From contig LR746272.1 of NCBI GenBank assembly GCA_902729315.2, forward strand, positions 4,595,037-4,659,036: a stretch of 64,000 bases of DNA, given 5' to 3'. The notes below the pieces were generated by a model. It did no database searches, was not told the DNA's origin, and was given only the letters and a program-made list of their open reading frames with translations. Each line of letters opens with the position of its first letter. The stretch's first letter is position 1. The DNA comes from Spirodela intermedia (lineage: Eukaryota > Streptophyta > Magnoliopsida > Alismatales > Araceae). Positions 1-11,800 of this stretch are shown one piece after another. The translations under genes were made by a program, and so were the position numbers.

Positions 1-37
1 TTGGTAGAAAGTCAGTGTTTGTTTGTATGGCTTGCAT

Positions 38-74
<37 letters not shown>

Positions 75-577
75 ACTCCCTCTCTATTTGTTCATATTAT
101 ATGTACACAATTTTTATGAAACCCTTGGCATGTAGTCATATCAAGCACGAGTACGCTCCTTCCATGCTATTTTGTGCAACGCGATCCGCCGGGGAGCCAA
201 TTACTGGCACTAACTAGGAACGGTTTTGCTTGTTTGTTTGGTATTTGTCCCGCGGAGAGATGAAAATCCTGGAAGAACACAGGGAAGTGTTGTCTTTCTT
301 GGCTTTCGGACGTTGTCTTACGGCTGATCTATGAGATTAAAAGCGGCCACAGGGACCGCTTGGGCCCTCGAGGCGGAAGGAAGGTCGTCAGAGCGCATCG
401 TTCCAGTGCGAGATGAACAAGATAGAAGAACCCATAAATCTCGCCGCCCCAACTACTCGGTTTAATGTCTCACCGAAAGACTAAGACTAGAAACTGTGCC
501 ACTCCAGTAGGCGGCGCTGATGGCTTCCACGGCTGCACCAAATCCCTCCCCGTCCGGCCGTCTAATGTCTCGCCAAG
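1..577. other. Gene-free stretch downstream of the BRX-like gene
   Basis: No coding frame here has a recognisable product. The stretch holds a (CT)n microsatellite at about 40-69. The rest lies just beyond the stop codon of the minus-strand BRX-like gene and probably includes its 3' untranslated region. Short open frames on both strands are low-complexity or antisense to the gene. Confidence 0.5.
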
Positions 578-2261
578 CTAAGCTCCATCGCAAATCAACG
601 TTGAATGTAGGCGCAGGTGTTTCAGAGTGTACTCCCCGTTCAGTCTCATCTTGTTCTCCTCCCACCAGACCCTCGCCTTCACCTCGCCGAACCTCTCGCA
701 GCTGCGGGCAAATTCCTCACGTTAGACTCGCAAGGATTCTCTCTTCGGTGAATACTCCAAGGGGCGCGAGCTTTGACTCACCTGAACAGCACTCGCCGCA
801 GCTCCTTGCCGCCGTCCGGCGAGCATCGGACGATCAGGAACACACCCGGCTGATCCTCCACTACCGACTCCACGAGCCGCCCGGGCACCACCACCCGCAT
901 CTCCGGTCCCACCCCGGCGGCGCCGGAGGAGGTCGAGGAGGAGGAGGACGACGAGCCGGCGGAGAGGTATTCCGTGTAGCTTCCCGCCGCCCACGGGAAG
1001 CTGCCTTCCCTCGCGGATTTGCCCGGGCTCTATATAGAAGATTTCAGACGGGGCAGAGGGAGGAAATCCGAGGAAAACCATGTAAAACGGTGAAAACAGT
1101 AGGAGTAAAAAATAAAGCAGTCCCGCCCATTCCATATATGAACACGTTCCACGGCTGAGGCATGCCTCCCTAACAGTTGTTCTGCCCTCGTATCCCAAAT
1201 CTTCAAAGTTAAGTTGCACCACATTTTTTCTTACAACATAGTTTAACATACATATTTGGGCATGGTTCCTCCCTCTTAAACATCACGGTTGAATCTAAGA
1301 ACAGGACCCATAATACATTTTTAGCGGGATTACTTAGTTTGTATCATCATCATCATCATCATCATGGATGTTTCTACCCTCTTTGTTTCTTCGAATTTTA
1401 GTGAAATGTGATCGACGTGAGGGGGTGGTTTTACCTCTTGGTCGGGCTGCGAAGATGGAGGATGGACGCAGTAAAGATCCAGGACTTTGTCGCAGTTTTC
1501 GTTCCACCATCGGTGGGCTTCTGAGAAGTCGAACATGTCCTTCCTGTGGAGGGGAATCCAAGTCTCGGGGATGAGTTCAGCGTCAAAAAAGATGACTTGA
1601 CTTGTATAACAGCTACCAGTCGCCATCTACAATGTTTTCACACGTCATGGCGTACTTGGGCTCTCTCTCTCTTCCTCCCTCCCTCTCGCTCTCCATAATG
1701 TGTGTCCAAGTGAAGTGCACGCGACGAGTATGTGTGAGTGTCTGAACTACGTCGGGCTCTAAAGGAAGAAAGGTAACGGTAGAGAAAGTTGGTGCGGAAG
1801 GGGCGGGCGAGACGAACCTGAAGCGTATCTTCTCGATCCGGTTACCCCCTTGGGGTAGAGAAACTAAGGTTAGGAGGACCCCTCTGTCGACCTCCGCCAC
1901 CCACTCTTCGTCCTCTTCCTCTCCCCTCTCACTCTCTTGCACAACGCGACCTCCTTTTGCACCACCATCGCCCGTCATCATCTGCTTCTTCTTCTTCTCT
2001 CTCCTCTTCTTCTTCAACCTCTCTGTCGCCTCCTCCATCACTTCCACTGTCGACGCTGTCTGCGGTGGGCCGTGCTCGTCGTATGGCTCCTCCTTTACCT
2101 GATGTCACGCCAAGACGATATTACAGAAACCACAGGCCCATGGAAGGCATCACGCCGTTAAAAAACCTTGAAGGAAGAGAGGACAGAGCGTTTTGGCGTA
2201 CATGGAACGTGAGGTTCTCCAAGAAGCCCTTGGTGTTCAGACAAGGAATACACCGGAACAT
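578..2261 (-). CDS. BREVIS RADIX-like protein with two BRX domains
   Basis: BRX-family proteins are plant-specific regulators of root and vascular growth that act at the plasma membrane and in the nucleus. Four exons join in phase: 2098-1818, 1543-1435, 1029-782 and 701-578 (stop TAG), 254 codons in all. The first BRX domain spans exons 1-2: EWVAEVDRGVLLTLVSLPQG continues through KIRF to EAHRWWNENCDKVLDLYCV. The second spans exons 3-4: EDQPGVFLIV, GGKELRRVLFS, then FGEVKARVWWEEN. The junction after IRF/LFS (AG plus one base) is the same in both domains, as expected of duplicated modules. A further start exon at 2261 begins MFRCIPC, resembling the family's N-terminal double-cysteine motif, but its splice donor is uncertain. 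The conserved N-terminal KSLT...SGAYR block was not found, so the gene may be short, divergent or incompletely modelled. The domain calls are solid; the N-terminus is weak. Confidence 0.75.
1345..1365. repeat. (CAT)n trinucleotide repeat
   Basis: About seven copies of CAT/ATC lie just past the donor side of the second BRX-like exon, inside an intron. Translated on the minus strand it would give a methionine run, which is not coding. Confidence 0.8.
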
Positions 2262-5200
2262 CCTCCTCTTACAAGCCGCCTCCTCAGAAACCCTACAAAC
2301 AGAAGAAGAACAAGAAGAAGAAGAAGAAAAAGAGGGGGAGAGAGATAGAGGCCTTGTCAAGAAGAAGAGAAAATCAAGCTGATGGCGTCCTCCATAACAC
2401 CTTGTCTTCCTTCCTTCTTCCACAGTACAATTAGAAGGTTAGCTTGGAATTAGAATTTAACGCCGCTTCCCTCGGTTTGTACTTGCCTCTTTTTGAGAAT
2501 AAACCTCTCCGTCCGGGACAACTCCAAGCCAAATCTGAACGTTTCTCGCTAATCCTGTGCCTATGAGCCGCCCATGCATGCAGGGAAAGAACAAATGGCA
2601 TGAACACGCAAAACTTCGTAACAAAAAGGAAACTCTGGTCTGCTGGGTAGGAATGAGTTTCGGCGGAGTACATGGTGTAAACAGTCACATCAGGCAGAAA
2701 AGGGCTCCCGGAAGCGGATAACGGCTTTATGTTTGGAAACGCTGTAAGTTAGATTAGGTTTATCATGCTTGAGAAGGGAGCCTTAGTTTTGAAAATGTTA
2801 TGTGAAATTTGACTCCTAAAACATCCTGTAATTACATAGAAATTCATATATTCATCTAGGTTACCTGAAGGGTCCCTACAAAAAATAGCTATGAATCCAA
2901 AGAATATGCTCGGCATGTTCTATGAATGTGAACCTACCTGCATTAAATTTTTTTGAAGTGATGCAGTACAAAAAGAGAGAAGGAAGGGGGGGGGGGGGGT
3001 ATGAGATTAGCAAGGGAGAGGTAAAGAGGGAGAAAATGATGTGTGGGAGAGGGGGAACAACTGTCTATCCCACCGGAGGGAGGGGGAGAGAGAGGGAGAG
3101 AGAGAGAGAGAGAAACACATGGTTATGACGGTAGTTTTGCTGTTGTTTGTTATTTACTACATTCGCACTTATCTCATTATGCAAATCTTCCTACATTTAG
3201 GGTGTCTACGAAATGATACTCATCTAAAGTACCATTATTGAACATGATAAGCCAATTTTTCATTACTAAAAAAGCTCTTGTTTTGTACTAATTTAGTTGA
3301 TTTTTTCTCAAAGCAAATAAAATGACGCTCCAAATATTTAATTGTTGATCAGCCCAAGCTAAAGGTGAAACATGGGAAAAATGAAAATATTTTTAAAAGG
3401 AGTACACACAACTAGGCAGTCTTGAGTTATGCAAGTAAAGTCAAGGTTCAGGTGTCAATGTTTGGTCTCAAAACATTGATATTAGCAATGAGACAAAGAC
3501 TACTATCATCACTTGGCTAAAAAATGTGAACTAATGGATTTTCAGTAGTTGAATTTACAAAAATAAAAAGCTGGACAAGGTCATGGATTTATGGCCAATG
3601 AAGATAGAACTTTCAAACGTTCAACATATTTCTCTAACTATAATAGACCTTGTATCTGAATGATCTTCTTGTTAATCAAGAGTTGATTGTGCAAAAATAG
3701 TCTTGGCAATAGGCAACTTGAAAATAGGCACCAAAGGAAGGACAACTTGTTACAAGCTTAAGAGAATCCAGGTGAAAATTCCCAAATTGAGGAACATGGA
3801 GTGTGGTTGACTACTAAACAAATTTTCATAAAATATCTAGTCTTGGTGGTCATTTTCAAGCTTAATTACTCAAGAAAATTAATGATTGCATATTTGATCA
3901 TCATATATTATAAGAAATCACTTTTCATTTTTTGACTAAAAAGTGACAATAAGTTGATGCAATTTGAGTGTGCAAGAAATTTCATTGAAACAATACTACA
4001 AAAAATTAATAATGTATACTCATCCCAATCAGATTCATATGTTAAATATTTTCCTTTTTACTCCAATTCCTATATCATGATCACTTAAGTAATTAAAAAT
4101 GATTGCATATCATCCAAACAAATACCAAATAAGATAGTAAAGTTGAAGTAGTAGTAAAGTTGGATAAAAAATGTTGGTTTTCAGGACTAAATAACATTAT
4201 TTAAATAAAATATATGTTGTAAGATGGGATATAATTTAAATAACCCATCAATTATAATCAAGAATAATTAAAAATAAAATTTAGTAAACATGAACGATCT
4301 AAAATTTCCAAGTTTTGATTATATGAATACTAAATATATAAATATTTAGCCACTATGTTGGTGAGCAGACATTTCAGATTTATTTCTAGTTACCGATTTA
4401 CTAATAAGAATGATTCGAAATATTATTTGAAACCAATTGAAGAATTAACATACACTCAATAAATTAAAAGATAATAAATAATAATTTATAAATATTTTAA
4501 TTGCATAAGATTATGAAGTTTCGAGCTTATGTATAATATTTACCATTTCATATCTAGAATTATGTTACGAGAAAAATATATTGAGGTGAAAAAATAATGG
4601 ATCATACTTGAATGACCATTAATCTTGTGAAAAATATTGGGTGTTGCACAATTCATTTCACAAATTGTTTTTCATAAGATATTTGGTTAAATAAACTGCA
4701 TATGAACCAAGGTAAAAACCAAATAAGTCTAAATCTACCAAAGAAATAAGTAAATATAAGTGAGCACTTTTTATTTTGACCTTAAGGGTGATGTATTTCT
4801 TGATTTCTATGAGTTTTTACATATCTAAGTTCTTTTATGGGTATCCACAAGCTTATTCCCTTTATATGTTGCCTCTATTCTATGTACTTGTCAATAGTAT
4901 GGTTGCTCTTTCGTTCATAATTTCACGTAACAAGTCATATAATTTTGTATGAAAATATAAATAAATACAATTTAAAGAAAAAATTGCATTGTGTGGTATT
5001 TTATGGAATATTTATCAAATGACAGTTTTATGGCTTCTTGCCTCTATTGGAATCTCTTCAATGGTTCAAAAATAGTGACATCAAATCAGCTTCTAACATT
5101 TTTAGACAATTTTCTTTTGATTCATCAAATCTTCTTTCTTTTTTCATTGATAACTCCTCTAAATCACCCTCATTGGATAATCAATCATCATCACTTATTT

Positions 5201-7815
5201 CTTATAAAATATGTTGCTTTTGAGAGCCTTAATGATTTTGATGATGGCAACATGGATAGAAAGATGGTATCATAATCTTAAAATTACAAAACTCCCTATG
5301 ATAGGAACATAAATCACATACCGAAGATAGATATCAGCTAGAGGAAAATACCTCAAGGGTATGATGGCCATTTCATATTATAATTATTGTGGAACATCAT
5401 GACCCTTAGACATGACTAAGTGTATCATAATACTCTCATATCTTTCTAGAATTTATTCAATATTTTTGAGCTATTTTCTCTATAAGATTGTGTCCTCTCT
5501 CTAACCAAAAAAAGAGTTGACATGAGTCCAAGAAGAAAAATAAAGAAGTTAAATGCACTGCTAAACGACAAAAGAAGAAAAATGACAAATTGGAAGTTAG
5601 ACACAAGAGAGTGATTTAGCTATTGGGAGACCAGTTCTAACTATTTTATGGCTGCTAAAAATCTGAAAAAGTAAAAAGATTAGTTAGCATAAATTAAACA
5701 CTTTACGTAAATATCTGAAATTGGAAAAATCGCTCAACTACAAAATCAACCATTCTATTTTCAAAATAGATCCTAAAATTTGCTTCTCAATATACACGCA
5801 CATATTTACATCTTGGTTGTAAGTTTTTTAATAATTACGTTTCCCCTATTAACTTAAATTTTAAGCCCTTTTTGCTATCATTTCCATGCCTACAAAAGAT
5901 CTATACAAGTTGGCCAAAGTATAAGGTTTTGTGGGGATAAAAATGAGTTGATTAAATTGACATGTTAGGTAGAAAAATATGTTTTCTCTAGAAATATATA
6001 TATTTTTGATGATGATTTTTTTTTATTTAAGAATACATTTATAAAATTCATCATTTTATAATTAACTATTTGGATGATCTTAATGATTTTATATTGAGAA
6101 AAGATTAAAAATTGAAAAAGCTGGGATCAAATGTAAAAATCACCATTTTGAGCTATAATCTGAATTTAATATTCTTGTAAACCCTGAAAATGCCCAAATA
6201 AGTTGCATGTATTCTAAAATATATAATATTTAATGGTAAGAATGGAAGGAAATCTGGGGATGCACCAGTTAAGTGAAAAGACCAATTTTGGACCACTATA
6301 TGATCCTTAGGAAAATAAAGAAAGAAGGTATATTAGTTAATAACAATTTCTTCACCAGAAAACAAGAGTATCAGGCAAGGAATGATGAATTAATCAAAAT
6401 GAAGGGTGAAAATTTAAAGACCAACAAGAGTGACAAGGTACACCCTCAACAAAAAACTTCATAAATGAGAAATCATATGAATCAAGCCTCTAGAAAGCTT
6501 AGATCTTAAGTGACAAAGATGGTAACTATTTTTTCTTGTATTTTAAATTACGGTTGATACTCATGTAGATCTAGAACCTCAATCTAGAGGAGAATAGCTA
6601 GTGCTAATTTCATTGGTCCTTAGAGTTGTTAATTTGGAAGAGATGAGTGGGTCTCCTCTATTTGTCTCCATAGTCATGAATATAAAAGATGATTTCTAGG
6701 TGAAATTTTGAGTCAATTAGAGCCACTAAATTTAGTGAAGGTGGTCAAAGTCTGTCATTTAGTATGGATTTCACAAAGGATTTAACGAAACTTATAGATG
6801 TGATCCTTTGATAGTGGAGTAGTCAAGGTGATTGAACTACTATACAATTTCATGAGTGAAATACTTAGAATAATATCCTCTAGCTTAGAATAGTAAAAAA
6901 AATTCTGCTATCATTGTGTTATCATTGAAATTCTAAAAAAATCATAAAATCGAGTTCATAGGTGCCAAATGTCTCTCAAATAAATAAATAGAAAGAAAGG
7001 AAGCAATTTTGAGCTATCAGTCAATGTTCATGAAATGTGAGCACTACCTATTTTTAAAAGTATGGTAGTTGAAAAGGTTTTATTTACAAGAAGAGATTCC
7101 TTGAAACTAACAAGGTAAACATATTTATCTCTATCATAACTACGATCATTGAGTCAATTTCAAAAGAACTAATGCTTGAGAGATTATTTTATGGTAGTAA
7201 CTAGAGAGAGAGAAAGAGATACTTGAAACTAACAAGATCAAATTACTTGAAGAATGTCACCATAAGTATCTTGATTGAGGATAGTTAAAAAATGCTTTAG
7301 ATAAGGATATAGGAGAGAGAAAGAGAGAGGAGAGAGAGAAATTATTTAAACTTACAAAAGTGTATTTGGAGACTTTTAATATCATTAATTGAGAGAATAT
7401 GCTCACGTATCACATTTACAAAACTGATTTGGGAGAAACAAATATTCTTTAGAATTGAAGTCAACATGTCCAAATATGTTAAAAATGTTGATAAATCAGG
7501 GGAATCTCCAAATTATTACATTTAAGATTTTTATTAATAATAGAGATATTCTTCAAAATCAATAAGGTCAACATTTTTCCAGCAGTTTTCAAAAATATTA
7601 AATGAAAATTCCTTTCAAAGTATACTATTACAAAAGTTGACAACACAAGATGGAGAGATTCTCTTTATAACTAACATGGTCAATGCATTTTGCAGAATTT
7701 TATAAAAATATTAGTCCATGATAATTTGCTAAATATACTATTTTGATCTTGTCATGGTCAAAAGTCAAACTACATGTTCTCTAGGTAGCTATTTATTGTG
7801 TATATGCAACAAAGA

Positions 7816-7880
<65 letters not shown>

Positions 7881-8210
7881 TGAGCATATGAAGAGCTAGG
7901 GGTATGAAAAGGAAACCAGATTGGGGCCATTAAATCTTAGATATTTTAAGGAAGCTAAAACATGTGAGAATTAAGTAATCTGTTGGAAGGCCAGCCAATG
8001 GTGATGATACTTATTCTAAAAAATTCAAATAAAAATTAATTTCAATCTTTCATATTTTCTAATTGGGGATCATTTCCAAAGACTCGATGAACAGAAATTC
8101 AAGTAATTATTAGTTGTAGAACTGCAAGTGCAAATCGTTTGGTGCCATAAACATCAGATTATGGGTCTCTAACGTTCCACATAATGATAGAGAGGAGTGT
8201 TTGTGTGAAT

Positions 8211-8246
<36 letters not shown>

Positions 8247-8400
8247 CAGGGGAGAGAGAATTTCATAATATTGTTCAATGATGAGATCTATAAGATAATT
8301 TTACGAGAAGATTCCAACAAGCATGGTAATCGTTGGTATTTCCTACAATGTAACAGTTTAGTGTTTGATTTAGGAGAGAGGAGTTACGAGATAGATTATT
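2262..8400. other. AT-rich intergenic region, no gene recognised
   Basis: About 6 kb of AT-rich sequence separates the BRX-like gene from URT1. Open frames are short, lack recognisable domains and have no supporting splice structure. It contains a homopolymer G run near 2988-2999, GA-rich patches near 3083-3113 and 7201-7340, a (CT)n tract of about 60 bp at 7816-7876, and a (GA)n tract at 8214-8243. I saw no clear terminal repeats or transposon protein here. It may be decayed repeat DNA. Confidence 0.5.
7816..7876. repeat. (CT)n microsatellite
   Basis: Roughly 60 bp of CT dinucleotides with one interruption. It is one of more than ten such CT/GA tracts in the window. Confidence 0.9.
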
Positions 8401-8594
8401 GAAAGCCAATTAATTGGTCAACGGATTGGAGATTCTTCTTATAAGCATGGTTAATAGGTCTGCTTTCGAAACATAGTGCTGGAGAGGTTGACTTCTGAGA
8501 AGCAGACAAAAATGGGAAGAAAGGTTCTTCGAAAGTAAGAGGCCTGTGTTGTTGGGTTCTCAAGTCTAGCCCTTGAAAGGGTGATGAGCCAGAG

Positions 8595-8595
<1 letters not shown>

Positions 8596-8643
<48 letters not shown>
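8596..8643. repeat. (GA)n tract upstream of URT1
   Basis: About 24 GA units lie about 200 bp before the URT1 start codon, where the promoter or 5' leader should be. GA repeats in plant promoters are bound by BBR/BPC (GAGA-binding) factors. Whether this one is functional is inference. Confidence 0.85.
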
Positions 8644-8648
<5 letters not shown>

Positions 8649-8840
8649 CTAATCAAAGATACACATAGATGCATGCTGTTGAAGTTTGTAATCTGATCGT
8701 GGGTTAATATCGAAGAGTAGTTGTAGTAGCGAAGAACTGGGAGCCATAACTGTGGATATGTTAATAAACCCCTTGTTGCCTCAACTAGTATACTGCTAGA
8801 AGCAGGTTGCGCGTACTTTCCCTTGCCTGAAACCTGCCGC

Positions 8841-11800
8841 ATGGCTGACGGCGGCGGCGTCGGCGGCGGCGCTGCTGCCCGGGGCGCTGGCGGAGCACCT
8901 CCATCGTCGTCGCTGCCCGGACTATCAGCGGAGCGGGGGGCAACATCGTCGGCGCCACAACCAGCCACAGCTCCTAGCGGCGGAGGCCTAGGTGGTGGTC
9001 CCGAAGATCCCGCGGCGTCGCCTCCTTTGACTGGGGGGGAGTTTCTTCTGCATCTCCTCCAGGGGCGCACCCAATCCCGGGCCGAACCTCATCATCCGTC
9101 GTCGTCGTCGTCGGCATTACCAGGTAGCCGGGACGGAGGAACCCCCCGTGACCCAGCAGTCGCCGTGTTCGCGCCTGGTGTTCCCTTCCCTCAGCCACGA
9201 CCCCCGACCGGCGGCTTTCTCGATTTCCCTGCGGCTCCTGCAAATTCTCATCCACACGCTCCCCGACCGTGGCCGGGTCATCCAGGTTTACATCAGGCGC
9301 CCTGGGCGGCAAACCCCTCGGAATCTAGGCCGCCGCCGCCGCAGCCGCCTGGTTTTCATCATCATGAACGACACAACTCCCACCGCCATCATTCTTCTTC
9401 GCAGGGCACGATCTCTGGGTTCCCCCAGCAATTAGGGTTTCTGGGCGGCCGGCCCGATCAGAGGGATCTCTACAAGAATCCTGGGCATGTCCAGAATCCG
9501 CAGCACCACAGTCCACATCAGCAGTATCAGCAGCAGCCTCGACGAGATGCGCTTCCCACAGAGGGCTCGCAACTTGTCTTCGGATCTTTTGGGAGTCCCG
9601 GCGTTGGTGATCACCCTGGTCGTGATCCCCTTCTCCCCGGCAACAGTACCTCTTCTCCCTGGGGTTTGGAAGCTCAGCATCGTGCGTTGAACACCCGCTC
9701 CACTGCTCATGCCCTCTCAGCCCGTTCTGATCATGAAGCGGACAAAGTAATGCATAGCAGGCACTCCATCTCCAGCAGCCCTCCCGGGTCTAATCTGATT
9801 CACCCGTCAAAAGCACATCCCTACCAGTGGAGGGAAACTGGAGGCCGCCTGGTTCGAGCGTCACAGGCTTTTGCTCATCAGAATTCTGGTAACCTTGAGT
9901 CTGGAAGGCCGTTGTATCCCCACAGGGAAGCAAATGATGAGAGAAACAGAGCGCCGCTGAGTAATGGTGAAAATTTGAGCCGCAATCTGGAGGAGCAAGT
10001 AGAGATTCAGAGAGCAGAGGCTCGTGGGCTTTCATATCACGTGGAAGATTTGCTGTCTAGACACTTGCAGCACGGCCCCATGCTAGATCACCGTGGTCCA
10101 CCATTGGACACCCATACTCGATATATTTTTTCCTCAAATGCCAATCAACATAAAGAAGACGTGCCCTTCAATGTTGTCTCCACGGCCCATAGGAGAGAAC
10201 AGCAGATTGGTGATGGAGGAGCAGGGGGTCTTTCGTTCTCAAAGGACTCTAGCAACGAGAGGGATCTGACATGTGTAGAGCTCGTAGAATCTTTGGTGCT
10301 TTCTAATGAAAGCTCTGAGACAAAATTGGCCGTGCATGCTTCTCGTGTTAAGGTAAAACCCAAGGATTCTTTTATTATTTTTCATGAATTGTTGAATTTG
10401 TTGTCGCTATTAGGTTTCTATTGTGCCTTTGAGACAGCTCATTTCAAATAGTTTTGAAATTGTAGAGGCCCCATACTTCTTTTATTTACGTTCTTCTTGC
10501 ATGCTTGCATACTTGTTTTCCTACATTATTTAGTTCACGGAACTAAACCCAATCCTCCTAAGTTCATCAAGTTTCATATCTGATGAAGGAAATACATGTG
10601 ATTCGATCTAGCTAATAACTAGTCTTGTTCACCTGTTAGAAGCACGGGTTTGTTTTTTCTTTGGTTCAAATTACAATGCCTCGTGTTCAAGTTTTACCAA
10701 CATTAAACACCTAAGTTGCATAGAACATCCCTGACATGTTCTACCTTTCTACTTCGGTTAAATGCTCAGGAGCACAGGTCCGATTTATCAAGAGGACATC
10801 ATGTATCAAGCCAGAGAATGAGGAGTCGCCGAAGAGAGTTGCGAACCCGTCATGATATAACAAGTTTTGCACCTCAGTTTATCTCAATTTATGAGTCTCT
10901 TACACCATCAGAAGAGGAGAAGGAGAAGCAGAAACAGTTGTTACAGTCTTTAGAGAAATTAATTATCAAAGAATGGCCAAACGCTCAACTGCATCTCTAT
11001 GGATCTTGTGCAAATTCTTTCGGTGCCTCAAGCTGTGATATCGATGTTTGCCTCGCAATAAGTGATGGGGAAATTGACAAGTCTAAGATTCTGCTGAGGT
11101 TAGCAGAAATTTTGCAATCAGATAATCTTCAAGATGTGCAGGTGAATACTGGAGATTCTTTTCTAAATTTCATTGCATGTGCTGCTAGTTATTGTCTATG
11201 CGTATGTATCTAATATTCCCCTGCCTTGTATTGTTTCTTTAAAGATAGGAATCTATAGATTTCATGCGTGTGGCAGTATTGCTGACTTTAAAATCATTGT
11301 TTAAAAACTAATGCTCTTTCTAGGTAGGAGTAAACTTTTGTCCTTTCACTGATTCATCAGTTTTGAAGTTGATATCATCTTAAAGATCATTATTTTCTGG
11401 ATATGAAAAGAACTCTAAAATGGGCACCTCTTTTCGGGAGAGATTAAGACAGTCGCACGGTAAGGTTGGACCTTACACCCCATAAACACAAGTTTGTCTC
11501 CTGTTGGTGCTGTGAAACAGGTTGATATTTAAAGAATCGTTCTAAACCTGTGGTATGAAGATCACTGAATCCAAAATTTCTTGGAGCATATTTCATGAAT
11601 AGCTGTTAAGGCATTTTGGAAAGGATTGTGTTTGATAAATTGTGGTTGAGACATATATATTCGATGAATCATAGTTTTTGAAATGTATATAGTTGATGCA
11701 GTCGTGATACACTTTAATGTGGAGACCTGTAAAAGATATCAGTTATAGCATATTTATTGCTTATGCCTTGTGAGATGTACACTGTTCTTATGTTTTAAGC

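Noticed and set aside
520-1158. Plus-strand frame of 212 codons, and a minus frame at 722-1249
   Set aside because: Both overlap the BRX-like exons. The plus frame is antisense to them, and the minus frame is in a different register through the second BRX domain. GC bias keeps them open.
1957-2382. Plus-strand Ser-rich frame of 141 codons
   Set aside because: It is antisense to the lysine-rich exon of the BRX-like gene; the Ser/Pro run comes from the CTT/TCC repeat.
8396-9312. Minus-strand frames over the URT1 first exon
   Set aside because: They are antisense to a GC-rich, Pro/Ser-coding exon; no domain.
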